The notes beneath the pieces were generated by a model. It saw only the letters and a program-made list of their open reading frames with translations. It was not told the origin of the DNA and did no database searches. From assembly GCA_963700425.1 (NCBI GenBank), contig CAVOXO010000001.1, forward strand, positions 620,001 to 684,000: 64,000 bases of DNA. The letters run 5' to 3'. Below, in pieces: positions 24,845 through 33,723 of this stretch (positions are counted from its first letter, which is position 1; every line of letters starts with the position of its first letter). A program made the translations under genes and the position numbers. Source of the DNA: CAVOXO01 sp963700425. GTDB lineage: Bacteria; Actinomycetota; Acidimicrobiia; Acidimicrobiales; Microtrichaceae.

Positions 24845-25528
24845 ATGGGTGACACGGTCGAGTTCCAGAGCAACGGTTCCACTGCGAGCGGCTACCTGGC
24901 CGCGGCTTCGGGTGGAGGCCCCGGGGTCATCGTGATCCAGGAATGGTGGGGGCTGGTGCCCCACATCACCGACGTCTGTGATCGTTTCGCGGCGGCCGGC
25001 TTCACGGCTCTCGCACCGGATCTGTTTCGGGGCGAGACCACCACCGAACCCGACGAGGCCGGGAAGTTGATGATGGCTCTCAACGTGGATCGGGCGGTGC
25101 GCGACATGTCCGGGGCGATCGAGTTCCTGCGCGGTCACGAGGCGGTCTCCTCCGACCGGCTGGGTGTCGTCGGCTTCTGCATGGGCGGGGGCCTCGCTCT
25201 CGTCCTGGCCTGCGCCCGACCCGACGCCATCGGGGCGTGCGCCCCGTTCTACGGGCTCATCCCCTGGGAAGGTGCGCAGCCCGACTGGTCACGGCTCGAG
25301 TGTCCCGTCCGTGGACACTTCGCCGCCAACGACGAGTTCTTCGGTCCCGACGCGGTCGCCGAGCTCTCCACGACGCTCGCGGACCTCGGCAAGGATGTCG
25401 AGCTGGTCGTCCACCCCGGGGTCGACCACGCGTTCTTCAACGACACCCGACCAGAGGTGTACGACGCGGCGGAGTCGACGGCCGCGTGGGACGCGACCGT
25501 CGGGTTCTTCGGCTCCGCCCTGGCGTGA
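24845..25528 (+). CDS. Dienelactone hydrolase family protein
   Basis: 227 aa alpha/beta hydrolase. The catalytic triad of dienelactone hydrolase is in place: C112 in VVGFCMGGG, D163 in AANDEFFG and H195 in GVDHAFFN, with the gating glutamate in IQEWWG (about 33). In the chlorocatechol pathway this enzyme opens dienelactone to maleylacetate; genome-wide relatives often have other ester substrates. Nothing else of an aromatic pathway is in the window, so the natural substrate is open. The frame overlaps the following peptidase gene by 3 nt (GTGA). Confidence 0.9.
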   Translation: MGDTVEFQSNGSTASGYLAAASGGGPGVIVIQEWWGLVPHITDVCDRFAAAGFTALAPDLFRGETTTEPDEAGKLMMALNVDRAVRDMSGAIEFLRGHEAVSSDRLGVVGFCMGGGLALVLACARPDAIGACAPFYGLIPWEGAQPDWSRLECPVRGHFAANDEFFGPDAVAELSTTLADLGKDVELVVHPGVDHAFFNDTRPEVYDAAESTAAWDATVGFFGSALA

Positions 25529-26742
25529 CCGCCTCTGACGCGGAGCCGGCCGCCGACCTGGCGACCCGCTACGTCACCGCGGGTCTGCGACTCGGCCGGC
25601 ACAACCCCGACATCGTCGACGCCTACTACGGGCCCGGGGTCCTGGCCACCAAGGTCTCCGCCGAACCGATGGCCGACCCCGCCGCCCTCGCCGCGGACCT
25701 CCGGAGCATCGTCGCCGATCTCGACGCTGCCACCGGCTCGGATCTCGACGCTCAGCGCCGGGTCTGGCTCCGAGCCCAGACCCTGGGTCTCCTCACCGTC
25801 GCCGAGAGGCTCGCAGGAGTGGACATCGACTACGGCGACGAGGTCGAGCGCTGCTACGGGGTTCGGCCGGTTCCCATCTCGGCCGACGAGATCGTCGATG
25901 CGCAGAGCGAGCTCAGCGGGACCCTGGGAGGTGGTGGCCCACTGGCCGACCGTCTGGCCGGGCTACGCGAGCGCCACGTCATCGGCGTCGACCGGCTCCG
26001 CTCCGTCATCGGCAACATCGCGGACGACCTGGCGGCGCGAACCCGTGAACTCTTCGGTCTCCCCGACAACGAGTCGGTCACCTTCGATCTGGTGACGGAC
26101 AAGCCCTACAGCGGTTTCAACTTCTACCAGGGCGACTTCCACAGCCTGGTCACCATCAACACCGATCTGCCGGTCCTGTCGACGTCGATCGCCCATCTCG
26201 TGGCGCACGAGGCCTATCCCGGGCATCACACCGAGCATTGCCACAAGGAGGCCGGTCTCTTCCGCCACCGCCATCAGATCGAGGAGTCGATCGCTCTCAT
26301 CGGAACGCCGGCGTGTCTCATGGCCGAGGGTCTGGCGGACCTCGGTCTCGAGGTCCTGGTGGGAACGGATCCCGCCGTTGCCGTGGAGGACATGGTGCGC
26401 GCCGCGGGCGCCCACTACGAGGTCGAGGCGGTGGCCGCTCTCGCCCACTTCTCGGAGGTGACGGCCCGGGCCCGCGGCACCCTGGCTCTGGAGCTGCACG
26501 CCAACGGTCGCGACGTCGACGAGGTGGTGGCGCTCGCCGAATCGTGGCTGGTCCTCGATCGGGCTCGGGCCGTCAAGACCGTGGAGTTCCTCACCGACCC
26601 CACCTGGCGCGCCTATGTCTTCTGCTACGCCGAGGGTCACCGCCTCTGTCGAGCCTTCGTCGGCGGCGATCCGTCGCGGTTCTCCCGCCTGCTCGACCAG
26701 CAGCTCACGCCGGCGGAGATCTCCTCGGACCCTGCGGTCTGA
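25525..26742 (+). CDS. DUF885-type metallopeptidase/carboxypeptidase-like protein
   Basis: 405 aa, shorter than the 550-600 aa usual for DUF885. The zinc-site motif HEAYPGHH lies at 228-235, followed about 50 residues later by GLADLGLEVL, whose preceding MAEG is the likely third-ligand region. The rest is mostly helical. DUF885 proteins are predicted zinc peptidases, a few of them lipoproteins; here no signal peptide is seen, so a cytosolic enzyme is expected. GTG 25525 overlaps the dienelactone hydrolase stop (GTGA), which indicates co-translation. The gene converges on the second TauE/SafE gene. Confidence 0.82.
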   Translation: MTASDAEPAADLATRYVTAGLRLGRHNPDIVDAYYGPGVLATKVSAEPMADPAALAADLRSIVADLDAATGSDLDAQRRVWLRAQTLGLLTVAERLAGVDIDYGDEVERCYGVRPVPISADEIVDAQSELSGTLGGGGPLADRLAGLRERHVIGVDRLRSVIGNIADDLAARTRELFGLPDNESVTFDLVTDKPYSGFNFYQGDFHSLVTINTDLPVLSTSIAHLVAHEAYPGHHTEHCHKEAGLFRHRHQIEESIALIGTPACLMAEGLADLGLEVLVGTDPAVAVEDMVRAAGAHYEVEAVAALAHFSEVTARARGTLALELHANGRDVDEVVALAESWLVLDRARAVKTVEFLTDPTWRAYVFCYAEGHRLCRAFVGGDPSRFSRLLDQQLTPAEISSDPAV

Positions 26743-26792
26743 GCGACCCGCATCACGGTGAGTGGTGTCCTGGCGGCAGGGCCCCGGAGCCC

Positions 26793-27584
26793 TCAGCTCA
26801 TCAGACCGATCAGCTCGCGCCCCATGTACACCACCGCCACGATCCCCAGGACGACGCCGGCGGTGAGGCGGACCTGGCGGTCCGACGACGCCACGGTGAC
26901 CCTTGCACCGACCTGGGCGCCGGGGACCACCCCCACCACGAGGGGCAGCGCATAGGCCCAGTCGACGTGGCCCAGGCGGACGTGGGTGGCCAGCGATGCC
27001 ACCGACATCATCGCCACTGCGGCCAGCGACGACGCGATGGCCTTCTTGACGGGCAGGTGTGCGACGAGGTTGAGGCCGGGAGTCAGGACGATGCCGCCGC
27101 CCACGCCCAGCAGACCGGCGAGGAACCCCGCCGCGACACCCAATCCGACATACAGCGCGATCGGTGCCGTCGACGAGCCGTCGGATCTGGTCTCACGGGG
27201 TGGGTGCCGCGACTCGGGTCGTCGAGCCGATCGGATGAGGCTCGAGGCGCTCCAGAGCACGATGAGCGAGGTGATGACCATCAGCCACCGCGCGTCGACG
27301 ACGCCGGCGATGATTCCGCCCGCCACCGCGCTGATGACGCCCGACGCGCCGCAGACGCCGGCCGCCCGTCGGTCGATGAGTCCTTCTCGGTGATAGCGAT
27401 AGGCGCCGGACAGGGCACCGGGCAGGATGGCCGGGACCGTCGATCCGATCGCCGCGAGGGGGGGCGCACCGGCGAATCGAATCGCCGGCGTCGTCACCAC
27501 GGCGCCACCGATGCCGACCATCGACGCCAACATCCCCGATCCGAATCCGGCGACGACGCCCACGGCGATGGTCCCGGCGCTCAT
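26793..27584 (-). CDS. TauE/SafE-family transporter (second copy)
   Basis: 263 aa, eight hydrophobic segments in two halves. Glycine-rich family motifs: MLASMVGIGGAVVTTPAI near 18-35 and AGFLAGLLGVGGGIVLTPGLN near 150-170 (shown here only as the GVGGGIVLTP core). It probably exports sulfite or another small anion. Unlike the copy at 9639 it has no DUF1634 partner. It lies 71 nt downstream of mcd, separated by two hairpins, so it may have its own promoter. ATG 27584 has only a weak ribosome-binding site (GAGC). Confidence 0.88.
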   Translation of the reverse strand: MSAGTIAVGVVAGFGSGMLASMVGIGGAVVTTPAIRFAGAPPLAAIGSTVPAILPGALSGAYRYHREGLIDRRAAGVCGASGVISAVAGGIIAGVVDARWLMVITSLIVLWSASSLIRSARRPESRHPPRETRSDGSSTAPIALYVGLGVAAGFLAGLLGVGGGIVLTPGLNLVAHLPVKKAIASSLAAVAMMSVASLATHVRLGHVDWAYALPLVVGVVPGAQVGARVTVASSDRQVRLTAGVVLGIVAVVYMGRELIGLMS

Positions 27585-27614
27585 CAGCTCACGCTCGACC
27601 CCGGGCGCGAGCGG

Positions 27615-27656
27615 GTCGCCGTGTCCTCGGCGACGTCACAGGGTGGCGGCACCCCT
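27615..27656 (-). terminator. Tandem hairpins behind mcd
   Basis: Reading on the minus strand, a 5-bp stem GGGTG/CACCC (27641-27654) directly follows the mcd stop, and a perfect 7-bp stem GTCGCCG/CGGCGAC with a 6-nt loop lies at 27615-27634. Two stacked GC stems suit a terminator in this genome. Confidence 0.5.
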
Positions 27657-29269
27657 CAGGAGGTGCCCTGGTTGGCCACCAGTTGGCGGGCGATCACCTT
27701 GAGGCACAACGTCTCGTCGGCGCCTTCGAAGATCGACAGCACGCGGGCGTCGACGAAGTACCGACTGACGTCGTACTCCTCGGCGTATCCCATCCCGCCG
27801 TGGATCTGCATGGCCTCGCGGGTGACCCATTCGGCGGCCTTGCACACGTAGGCCTTGATGAGCGACGCCTCCAGCATGCCTTCGCCCTTGGCCATCAGGC
27901 GGGCCACGTCGAGAGCGAACTGCCGGGCCCCCTGGATCAACACGGCCATCCTGGCCAGCTTGGCCTGGGTCAGCTGGTAGTCGGCGATGGGCTGACCGAA
28001 CACGACCCGATCCTCGGCGTAGGTGCGGGACGCTTCGTACGCCGCCTGCATCACGCCGATCGCCCGGGCCGCGGTCTGCAGTCGGCCGTTCTCGAACCCG
28101 GCCATCTGGTAGTAGAAGCCGCGCCCTTTGCCGTCGTCGCCGCCGATGAGGTTGGCGGCCGGGACGAACCAGTTGTCGAGTGCGACCTCGTAGCTGTGCA
28201 TGCCGCGGTAGCCGATCGTGTCGATCGGGCGCCCTTCCATCTTCCCCGCGCCGGGTCCGTCGAGATCGCTCTGGTCGAAGACGAATCCGTGAGCGTCACC
28301 GCGGGGTTTGGGCACGATGAACATCGAGAGGCCACGGTGTCCCGCAGAACGGTCGGGGTCGGTCCGCGCCAGGAGCATCAACACGTCGGCCCGTGCCCCG
28401 AACGTGCACCACGTCTTGACGCCGTTGATGACGTAGCCGTCGGTTCCGTCGACGGTGGACGGGGTGGCCGTCACCTTGACGCCGGCGACGTCGGAGCCGA
28501 AGTCCGGCTCGGTCACGGCGACCGCATTCATGATCTCTGCCGATGCCAGCCGGGGGAGCCACTCGGCCTTCTGTTCGTCGGTTCCCCCGGCCTCCAGGGC
28601 GCGCGCCAGGATCTCGGGCCGGGTGATGAGCGAACCGCCGGCGCCGAGAGATCCCCTCGACAGCTCTTCGGTGGCGACGACCATTCCGATGTAGTCGGCG
28701 TCGGTGCCGGAGGCGAAACCGCCGAACTCCTCGGAGATGGACAGTCCGAACGCACCCATCTCGGCCAGACCCGAGATGATGTCCTCGGGGATGTCGTCGT
28801 TGTGACGGTGGATGTGTTCCGCGATGGGCATCAGCTTCTCTTCGGCGAAACGACGGAAGGCGTCCTCGACCATCTCGAAGTCGTCGCCGAGATGGCGGGG
28901 TCCTTCGATGCCGGCCAGCGACGCCAGGAAGTCGGGGCTGCGGTGGCTCGCGACGAAAGCCCGGGTGTCGTCGAGTGACCCCGCCGTCACACCCCACTCG
29001 TCCTCGCGCCCGAAAATCTTGCCGGCCAGCTCGGCGACCATGTCCGCGACGAATGCCTCGGCCAGCTTCGCCTCGACGTCGCCCCTGGCTCCGTAGGTCA
29101 GATACGACTGTGCGGTCTGGACCGCGGCCTGAGCGTGTGCCACGTCGTACGCGAGTACCTGGTTGGCGTCGATTCCGAGGTCTGCGATGCGGGCGATCCC
29201 GGAGGCGACGACCTGTTCCGCTACGGCGACGACATCGGTTGCGGCGGAGAGATCCGAGGGTGTGGTCAT
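27656..29269 (-). CDS. mcd: (2S)-methylsuccinyl-CoA dehydrogenase, ethylmalonyl-CoA pathway
   Basis: 537 aa, long for an acyl-CoA dehydrogenase because of an extra N-terminal domain of about 130 residues (ANQVLAYDVAHAQAAVQ ... FVADMVAEL). This extension plus conserved blocks such as VEDAFRRFAEEKLMPIAEH, GAFGLSISEEFGGF, GVKTWCTFGARADVLML, RPIDTIGYRGMHSYE and MQIHGGMGYAEEY (each partial here) match methylsuccinyl-CoA dehydrogenase, which turns (2S)-methylsuccinyl-CoA into mesaconyl-CoA with FAD and ETF during acetyl-CoA assimilation. The pathway's other key enzymes (Ccr, Ecm, Mch) are not in this window. Its ATG overlaps the stop of the GGDEF-EAL gene (ATGA), so the two are co-translated. Confidence 0.85.
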   Translation of the reverse strand: MTTPSDLSAATDVVAVAEQVVASGIARIADLGIDANQVLAYDVAHAQAAVQTAQSYLTYGARGDVEAKLAEAFVADMVAELAGKIFGREDEWGVTAGSLDDTRAFVASHRSPDFLASLAGIEGPRHLGDDFEMVEDAFRRFAEEKLMPIAEHIHRHNDDIPEDIISGLAEMGAFGLSISEEFGGFASGTDADYIGMVVATEELSRGSLGAGGSLITRPEILARALEAGGTDEQKAEWLPRLASAEIMNAVAVTEPDFGSDVAGVKVTATPSTVDGTDGYVINGVKTWCTFGARADVLMLLARTDPDRSAGHRGLSMFIVPKPRGDAHGFVFDQSDLDGPGAGKMEGRPIDTIGYRGMHSYEVALDNWFVPAANLIGGDDGKGRGFYYQMAGFENGRLQTAARAIGVMQAAYEASRTYAEDRVVFGQPIADYQLTQAKLARMAVLIQGARQFALDVARLMAKGEGMLEASLIKAYVCKAAEWVTREAMQIHGGMGYAEEYDVSRYFVDARVLSIFEGADETLCLKVIARQLVANQGTS

Positions 29270-31929
29270 CCGGCGATGTTACCGAAGGGCAAATGCGGCC
29301 TCCCAAGCGAGGCGCCCTCCAGGACCATCTGATCCGCCGTCTCGTCGGCCGGTTCGGCACGCAGCCGCAGGTGCCGTCGGAAATCCTCGATGCCCAGGGG
29401 ATGGCAGAAGAGGAAGCCCTGGGCCCTGTCACAGCCGAGTCCCGCCAGAAGGTCCCTCTGCTCGGTGGTCTCCACGCCCTCTGCGACGACCTTCATGCCG
29501 AGGTTGTGGCCGAGCTCGATGATGGCTCGGACGACGATGTCGTCCTCGGGGGTCATCACGTTCACGAACGACCGGTCGACCTTCAGTTCGGTGGCGGGAA
29601 GCGTGCGCAGATACGCGAGGGACGAGTACCCGGTTCCGAAGTCGTCGATGCTGACTCCCAGGCCCATGTCCCTGAGACGGAGCAGAACCTGGAGCGCGAG
29701 ACCCGGGTCGTCGACGAGTTCGCTCTCGGTGATCTCGACGGTGAGCCGATGGGGATCGAAGTCGTAGGACTCGCACGCCTCCTCGATCGCTTCGAGGAGG
29801 CCGGGGTCGTAGAGGTTTCTGACCGAGAGGTTGACCGCGACGCCGATGTCCCCGAACTCGTCGGCCAGCGAGGCCATCTCCGCGATGGCGGCGCGTATCA
29901 CCAAGGCCGCGAGCGGTTGGATGTGGCCCGACACCTCGGCCAGCTCGATGAACTCGACCGGTCCCAGCAGTCCGAACTCGGGGTGCTGCCAGCGGACCAG
30001 GGCTTCGCATTCGGTGGGGTCGCCGGTGACCAGATCGAACTTCGGCTGGTAGTGCACGACGAACTCGTTCCGCTCGACCGCAAGGGGGAGATCGCCGGTG
30101 AGCTTGAGGCGGCGCATCCTCGATGTCGAGTCGTCGGGTGAGAACACGCTGAAGCCGGTGCCCTGCACCTTCGCCTGGTACATGGCGATGTCGGCATGCT
30201 GGAGGAGCGCTTCGGGAACGTCACCGTCCCGCGGAGCGCTGGCCATGCCGACGCTGACCGTGGTCTTCAGCGAGATGTCGTCGATCATCACCGGCTCGTT
30301 GAACGCGTCGATGATTCGCTGGGCCATCACCATCCCGCTGCGGGTGGTGCCGTTGTCGGGGATCAACACGGCGAACTCGTCACCACCGAGTCGGGCCACC
30401 GTCATGTCGGGGTCGACGAGATCGGCCAGCCGGTGGCTCAGCTCGGTCAGCAGGCGGTCCCCGTGATGATGGCCCAGGGCGTCGTTGACCTCCTTGAACT
30501 GGTTCAGGTCCATGACCAACAAGGTGGCCGTGGGTTCGGTGTCCTCGCCGGCGAGGGCGTCGGCCAGGCGTTCCTGCAGAAGCGCCCGGTTCCCGAGCCC
30601 GGTGAGGGCATCGTGGGTCGCTTCGTGGCGCAGGGCCGCGGCGGATTCGATCTCGACGCTGATGTCCTCGGCGGCGATGCCGAGCTGACGGGCACCGACG
30701 TCGAAGACCCGCAGGCGGATCGATCGTCCGTCGGCCTTGACGTCGTCCCAGCCGTTCAACTCGATGAGCAACGGCTCGCTGCCGCCGGCCACTTCGGTGA
30801 TCGCGGATCGCAGGATGGCGAGCTCGGGCTCTCGCGCCTCGGGCGAACGGGCCCATGAGGCGAGCTCGTCGCCGATCTGCACCTCACCCCACAGGGGATC
30901 CGACACGGCGGCCCGGTTCGATGCGACGAGGGTGGCGACCTGTGGGTCGTCGACGTCGTCGATCTCGACGACCCACAGAGGGATCGGTGCCTCGTGCATG
31001 ACCTTCGAGAGGTGCCGCACCGTCTGTTGATGCTGCTTGGCGGCAGTGATGTCGACGATGATGCCCCTCTGTCGTTCGGGATGGGCATCGTTGGGCGCCG
31101 GAATCACGGTTTCGAGGAGCCATGCCACCGAACCGTCGGGTCGGATGAACCGGAACTCCCGCGGGCCGGTGGTGTGGCCGGACGGTGACGTCATCCGGTG
31201 GCGGTCAGCCGGATGGATCCGTTCGAGTCGCTGGTCGTCGTTCAACCACTCCTGCACCGACACGCCCAGCACCGCGACCACGACCTCGTTGACGAACGTC
31301 ATGGGGGTGTCGGCGCTGTCGCGTTCCCACACGATCGCGGAGATGGTGTCCACGAGCTCGGTGTACCTCTCTTTGACGCTGTTGACCTGGATCGACACCA
31401 CTCCGTTGACGACCGCCGAGAGGAGCCCTCCGAGGGTGAAGATCAGCCAGGTGACCGCACCACCCTCCGGTTGTTGGACCAGTGTGATCAGCCCGTAGCC
31501 CGTGGCCGCGCCGGCGAGGAGTCCCAGACCGAAACGGGGCCCGAAGGCGATGGTCCACACCCCGATGCTGGCCATCATGATCACCATGCCGGCCGGGAAG
31601 ACCGTGGGAGCGAGGATGCCCAGCAACCCCACACCGATGAAGTCCCCGATGGGTATCCAGCGGATCAGCCGGTTGCTCGACGTGGCGATGACGAGGTACC
31701 CGGCGTTGAACACGAGCGTGCCCAGCGCCGCGCCGAGCGCGATCGGTACCCGAGCCGGACCGAAGGCCTCCGACATCCCCAGAGCGACGCACATCGCCAG
31801 TCCGATGACCACGCGCATCGTGATGAGATACTTCCACCACCGTTGGCGCGCCTCTGAGTCTCCGTCGATGTCGTCGACGCGAAACAGGGTGAACTGGCCT
31901 GTCGGCCTGATGAGATCGAGCGGTGTCAT
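29266..31929 (-). CDS. Membrane PAS-GGDEF-EAL protein (c-di-GMP cyclase/phosphodiesterase)
   Basis: 887 aa. About six transmembrane helices at 35-200 form a sensor; a PAS domain follows (about 205-310, with RFIRPDGS), then a second PAS-like region to about 425. The diguanylate cyclase site GGDEF is intact at 515-519; the inhibitory I-site that normally reads RxxD shows VDPD, so product inhibition is probably lost. The phosphodiesterase domain has EAL at 642-644 and the other ligands: NLSVRN, EITESE, IDDFGTGYSSL, LKVDRSF and AEGVET. Both activities are therefore possible. The stop overlaps the ATG of mcd. ATG 31929 faces a glutamine cyclotransferase gene across 14 bp. Confidence 0.9.
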   Translation of the reverse strand: MTPLDLIRPTGQFTLFRVDDIDGDSEARQRWWKYLITMRVVIGLAMCVALGMSEAFGPARVPIALGAALGTLVFNAGYLVIATSSNRLIRWIPIGDFIGVGLLGILAPTVFPAGMVIMMASIGVWTIAFGPRFGLGLLAGAATGYGLITLVQQPEGGAVTWLIFTLGGLLSAVVNGVVSIQVNSVKERYTELVDTISAIVWERDSADTPMTFVNEVVVAVLGVSVQEWLNDDQRLERIHPADRHRMTSPSGHTTGPREFRFIRPDGSVAWLLETVIPAPNDAHPERQRGIIVDITAAKQHQQTVRHLSKVMHEAPIPLWVVEIDDVDDPQVATLVASNRAAVSDPLWGEVQIGDELASWARSPEAREPELAILRSAITEVAGGSEPLLIELNGWDDVKADGRSIRLRVFDVGARQLGIAAEDISVEIESAAALRHEATHDALTGLGNRALLQERLADALAGEDTEPTATLLVMDLNQFKEVNDALGHHHGDRLLTELSHRLADLVDPDMTVARLGGDEFAVLIPDNGTTRSGMVMAQRIIDAFNEPVMIDDISLKTTVSVGMASAPRDGDVPEALLQHADIAMYQAKVQGTGFSVFSPDDSTSRMRRLKLTGDLPLAVERNEFVVHYQPKFDLVTGDPTECEALVRWQHPEFGLLGPVEFIELAEVSGHIQPLAALVIRAAIAEMASLADEFGDIGVAVNLSVRNLYDPGLLEAIEEACESYDFDPHRLTVEITESELVDDPGLALQVLLRLRDMGLGVSIDDFGTGYSSLAYLRTLPATELKVDRSFVNVMTPEDDIVVRAIIELGHNLGMKVVAEGVETTEQRDLLAGLGCDRAQGFLFCHPLGIEDFRRHLRLRAEPADETADQMVLEGASLGRPHLPFGNIAG

Positions 31930-31943
31930 GGGAGCCTCGTGCT

Positions 31944-32837
31944 ATGCATCGACGTGTGACGGACGACCCTGAACGTTTCGCGAGGACCCCTGTCGCCCGG
32001 GTCGCCGGCGCTGCCGCGATGGCCGTCCTCGTCATCGCCGGGTCCGCCTGTTCATCGAGGACATCGGTGGCCGACGACCGGGGCGACACCGTCGCGGGCC
32101 CCTCGACGAGCCGGGCGGATTCCGTCGATGTCATCGACGTGTCCATCGTCGCCGAGCACCCCCACGACCCCGAGGCCTTCACCCAAGGGCTGGAGTTCAT
32201 CGATGCCGACCGGCTCGTCGAGAGCACAGGGAGGCGGGGCGAGTCCGACGTCCGCTTCGTCGACGCCGTCAGCGGGAGGGTCGGCCCCGCCGTCGCTCTC
32301 GACGACGATCTGTTCGGCGAAGGTGTCACCGTCGGTCCCGAGGGGATCGTTCAGCTCACGTGGACGTCGGGGCGGGTCTTCAGGAGGGATCCCGACACGC
32401 TCGCCGTGATCGGGGAGTGGTCGATCGAGACCGAAGGGTGGGGCGTCGCCTGGGACGAGGGGAGGGACCACTACGTGACCTCCGACGGTACGTCGTCGCT
32501 GCGGTTCCGCGATGCCGTGAACTTCGACGAGACCGGTCGGGTGGAGGTGACCGAGGGTGGTCGCCCGGTGACCGGTCTCAACGAACTCGAGATCGTCGAC
32601 GGAGCTCTCTACGCGAACGTGTGGAGGGAGAATCGCATCCTCCGTATCGACCCGGGTTCGGGTGAGGTCACCGGCGTCATCGACGCATCGCCGCTGGCGA
32701 CCCTGGCCGGACTAGGTTCCGGCGAGGTCGATGTCCTCAACGGCGTCGCTCATCGGCCGGGGGACCCTCCCACGCGACTGTGGATCACCGGAAAGGACTG
32801 GCCGACCATGTTCGTCGTCGACCTGATCGAATCGTGA
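31944..32837 (+). CDS. Glutaminyl-peptide cyclotransferase-like lipoprotein (plant/bacterial QC type)
   Basis: 297 aa. A signal segment ending in the lipobox AGSAC (about 36) is followed by a five-bladed propeller typical of the plant-type glutamine cyclotransferase family: FTQGLEFIDADRL, EGWGVAWDEG, LNELEIVDGALYANVW and LNGVAH are all recognisable. The enzyme cyclises N-terminal Gln to pyroglutamate; here it would act outside the cytoplasmic membrane on secreted proteins. ATG 31944 is chosen with GGGAG 9 nt upstream. Its TGA overlaps the next gene's GTG (GTGA). Confidence 0.88.
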   Translation: MHRRVTDDPERFARTPVARVAGAAAMAVLVIAGSACSSRTSVADDRGDTVAGPSTSRADSVDVIDVSIVAEHPHDPEAFTQGLEFIDADRLVESTGRRGESDVRFVDAVSGRVGPAVALDDDLFGEGVTVGPEGIVQLTWTSGRVFRRDPDTLAVIGEWSIETEGWGVAWDEGRDHYVTSDGTSSLRFRDAVNFDETGRVEVTEGGRPVTGLNELEIVDGALYANVWRENRILRIDPGSGEVTGVIDASPLATLAGLGSGEVDVLNGVAHRPGDPPTRLWITGKDWPTMFVVDLIES

Positions 32838-33723
32838 GGATCGGGCTCTCGCTCCCGACGATGCTCGGAGGCATCGACCGCGACCTCCTCCTCGGGTGGT
32901 CCCGTCGTATCGAGGCCGACGGGTACGACGCGTTGGGCTTCGGTGAGAGGATCGCCTACCGGAACCTGGAGATCTTCAGCGTCCTGAGTGCCGCTGCCGC
33001 CGTCACCGAGCGGGTCAGGATCGCCTCGACGGTGGTGGTGCTGCCGATGCACTCCGAAGTGTGGGTCGCGAAACAGTCCGCCACCCTCGACGTCATCTCG
33101 GGCGGACGGTACACGTTGGGTGTCGGCGTGGGCGGACGATCCGAGGACTACGAGGCGCTCGATCGCTCTTTCGAGCGACGGTACTCACGGCTCGACGCCG
33201 CGGTGCCACGCATCAGGTCCCTGTGGGCTGGTGAACCACCCCGACAGGGCCTCGATCCGATCGGACCGCGGCCGGTTCAGGAACGGATTCCGATTCTCTC
33301 GGGTGCCATGGGCCCCCAGTCCATCGCCCGGTCGGCGAGGTGGGCGGACGGGGTCGCGGGGTTCGAGATGGACCCCGCCCCCGAGCGGCTCGCCGCCGCC
33401 GCCTCCGACATCACCGCTGCGTGGCACGCCGCCGGCCGGACCGAACGTCCCTACCTGATGACCAGTTTCTGGTTCGCTCTGGGCGACGGAGCCGCCGAAC
33501 GACTCCGGAGCTACGCGCACGGCTATCTGGCCGTCTTCGGGAGACGAGTTGGCGTCCGCGCTGGCTGCGGCGTGCACCGTGTCGGGCGCCGATCGGGTCC
33601 TGGCGGTGGTCGAGGCTGCCCGCCGCGGGATTCGACGAAGTACAGCTCGTTCCGACGACCTCCGAGCTCGGCGAGCTCGATCGGCTCGGTGAGGTGCTCG
33701 AGGGTCAGTCCTCGTCGAGGTAG
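32834..33723 (+). pseudogene. LLM-class F420-dependent oxidoreductase with two +1 frameshifts
   Basis: The frame from GTG 32834 reads normal luciferase-like sequence (MLGGIDRDLLLGWSRRIE, GRYTLGVGVGGRSEDY) to residue 236, then turns to nonsense. Removing one G from GGGA at 33539-33542 restores GDELASALAAACTVSGADRVL, and removing one G from GGGA at 33627-33630 restores GFDEVQLVPTTSELGELDRL, ending at TAG 33723. The repaired protein would be 295 aa, the usual family length. Two identical kinds of single-base insertion in one gene suggest base-call or assembly error, but a decayed gene is possible. It overlaps the QC stop (GTGA) and converges on ino1 with a 19-bp overlap. Confidence 0.8.

Noticed and set aside
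26778..26793. AGGGC/GCCCT stem between the peptidase and TauE genes as a terminator
   Set aside because: Only 5 bp with a 6-nt loop in 70 per cent GC sequence; not better than chance.
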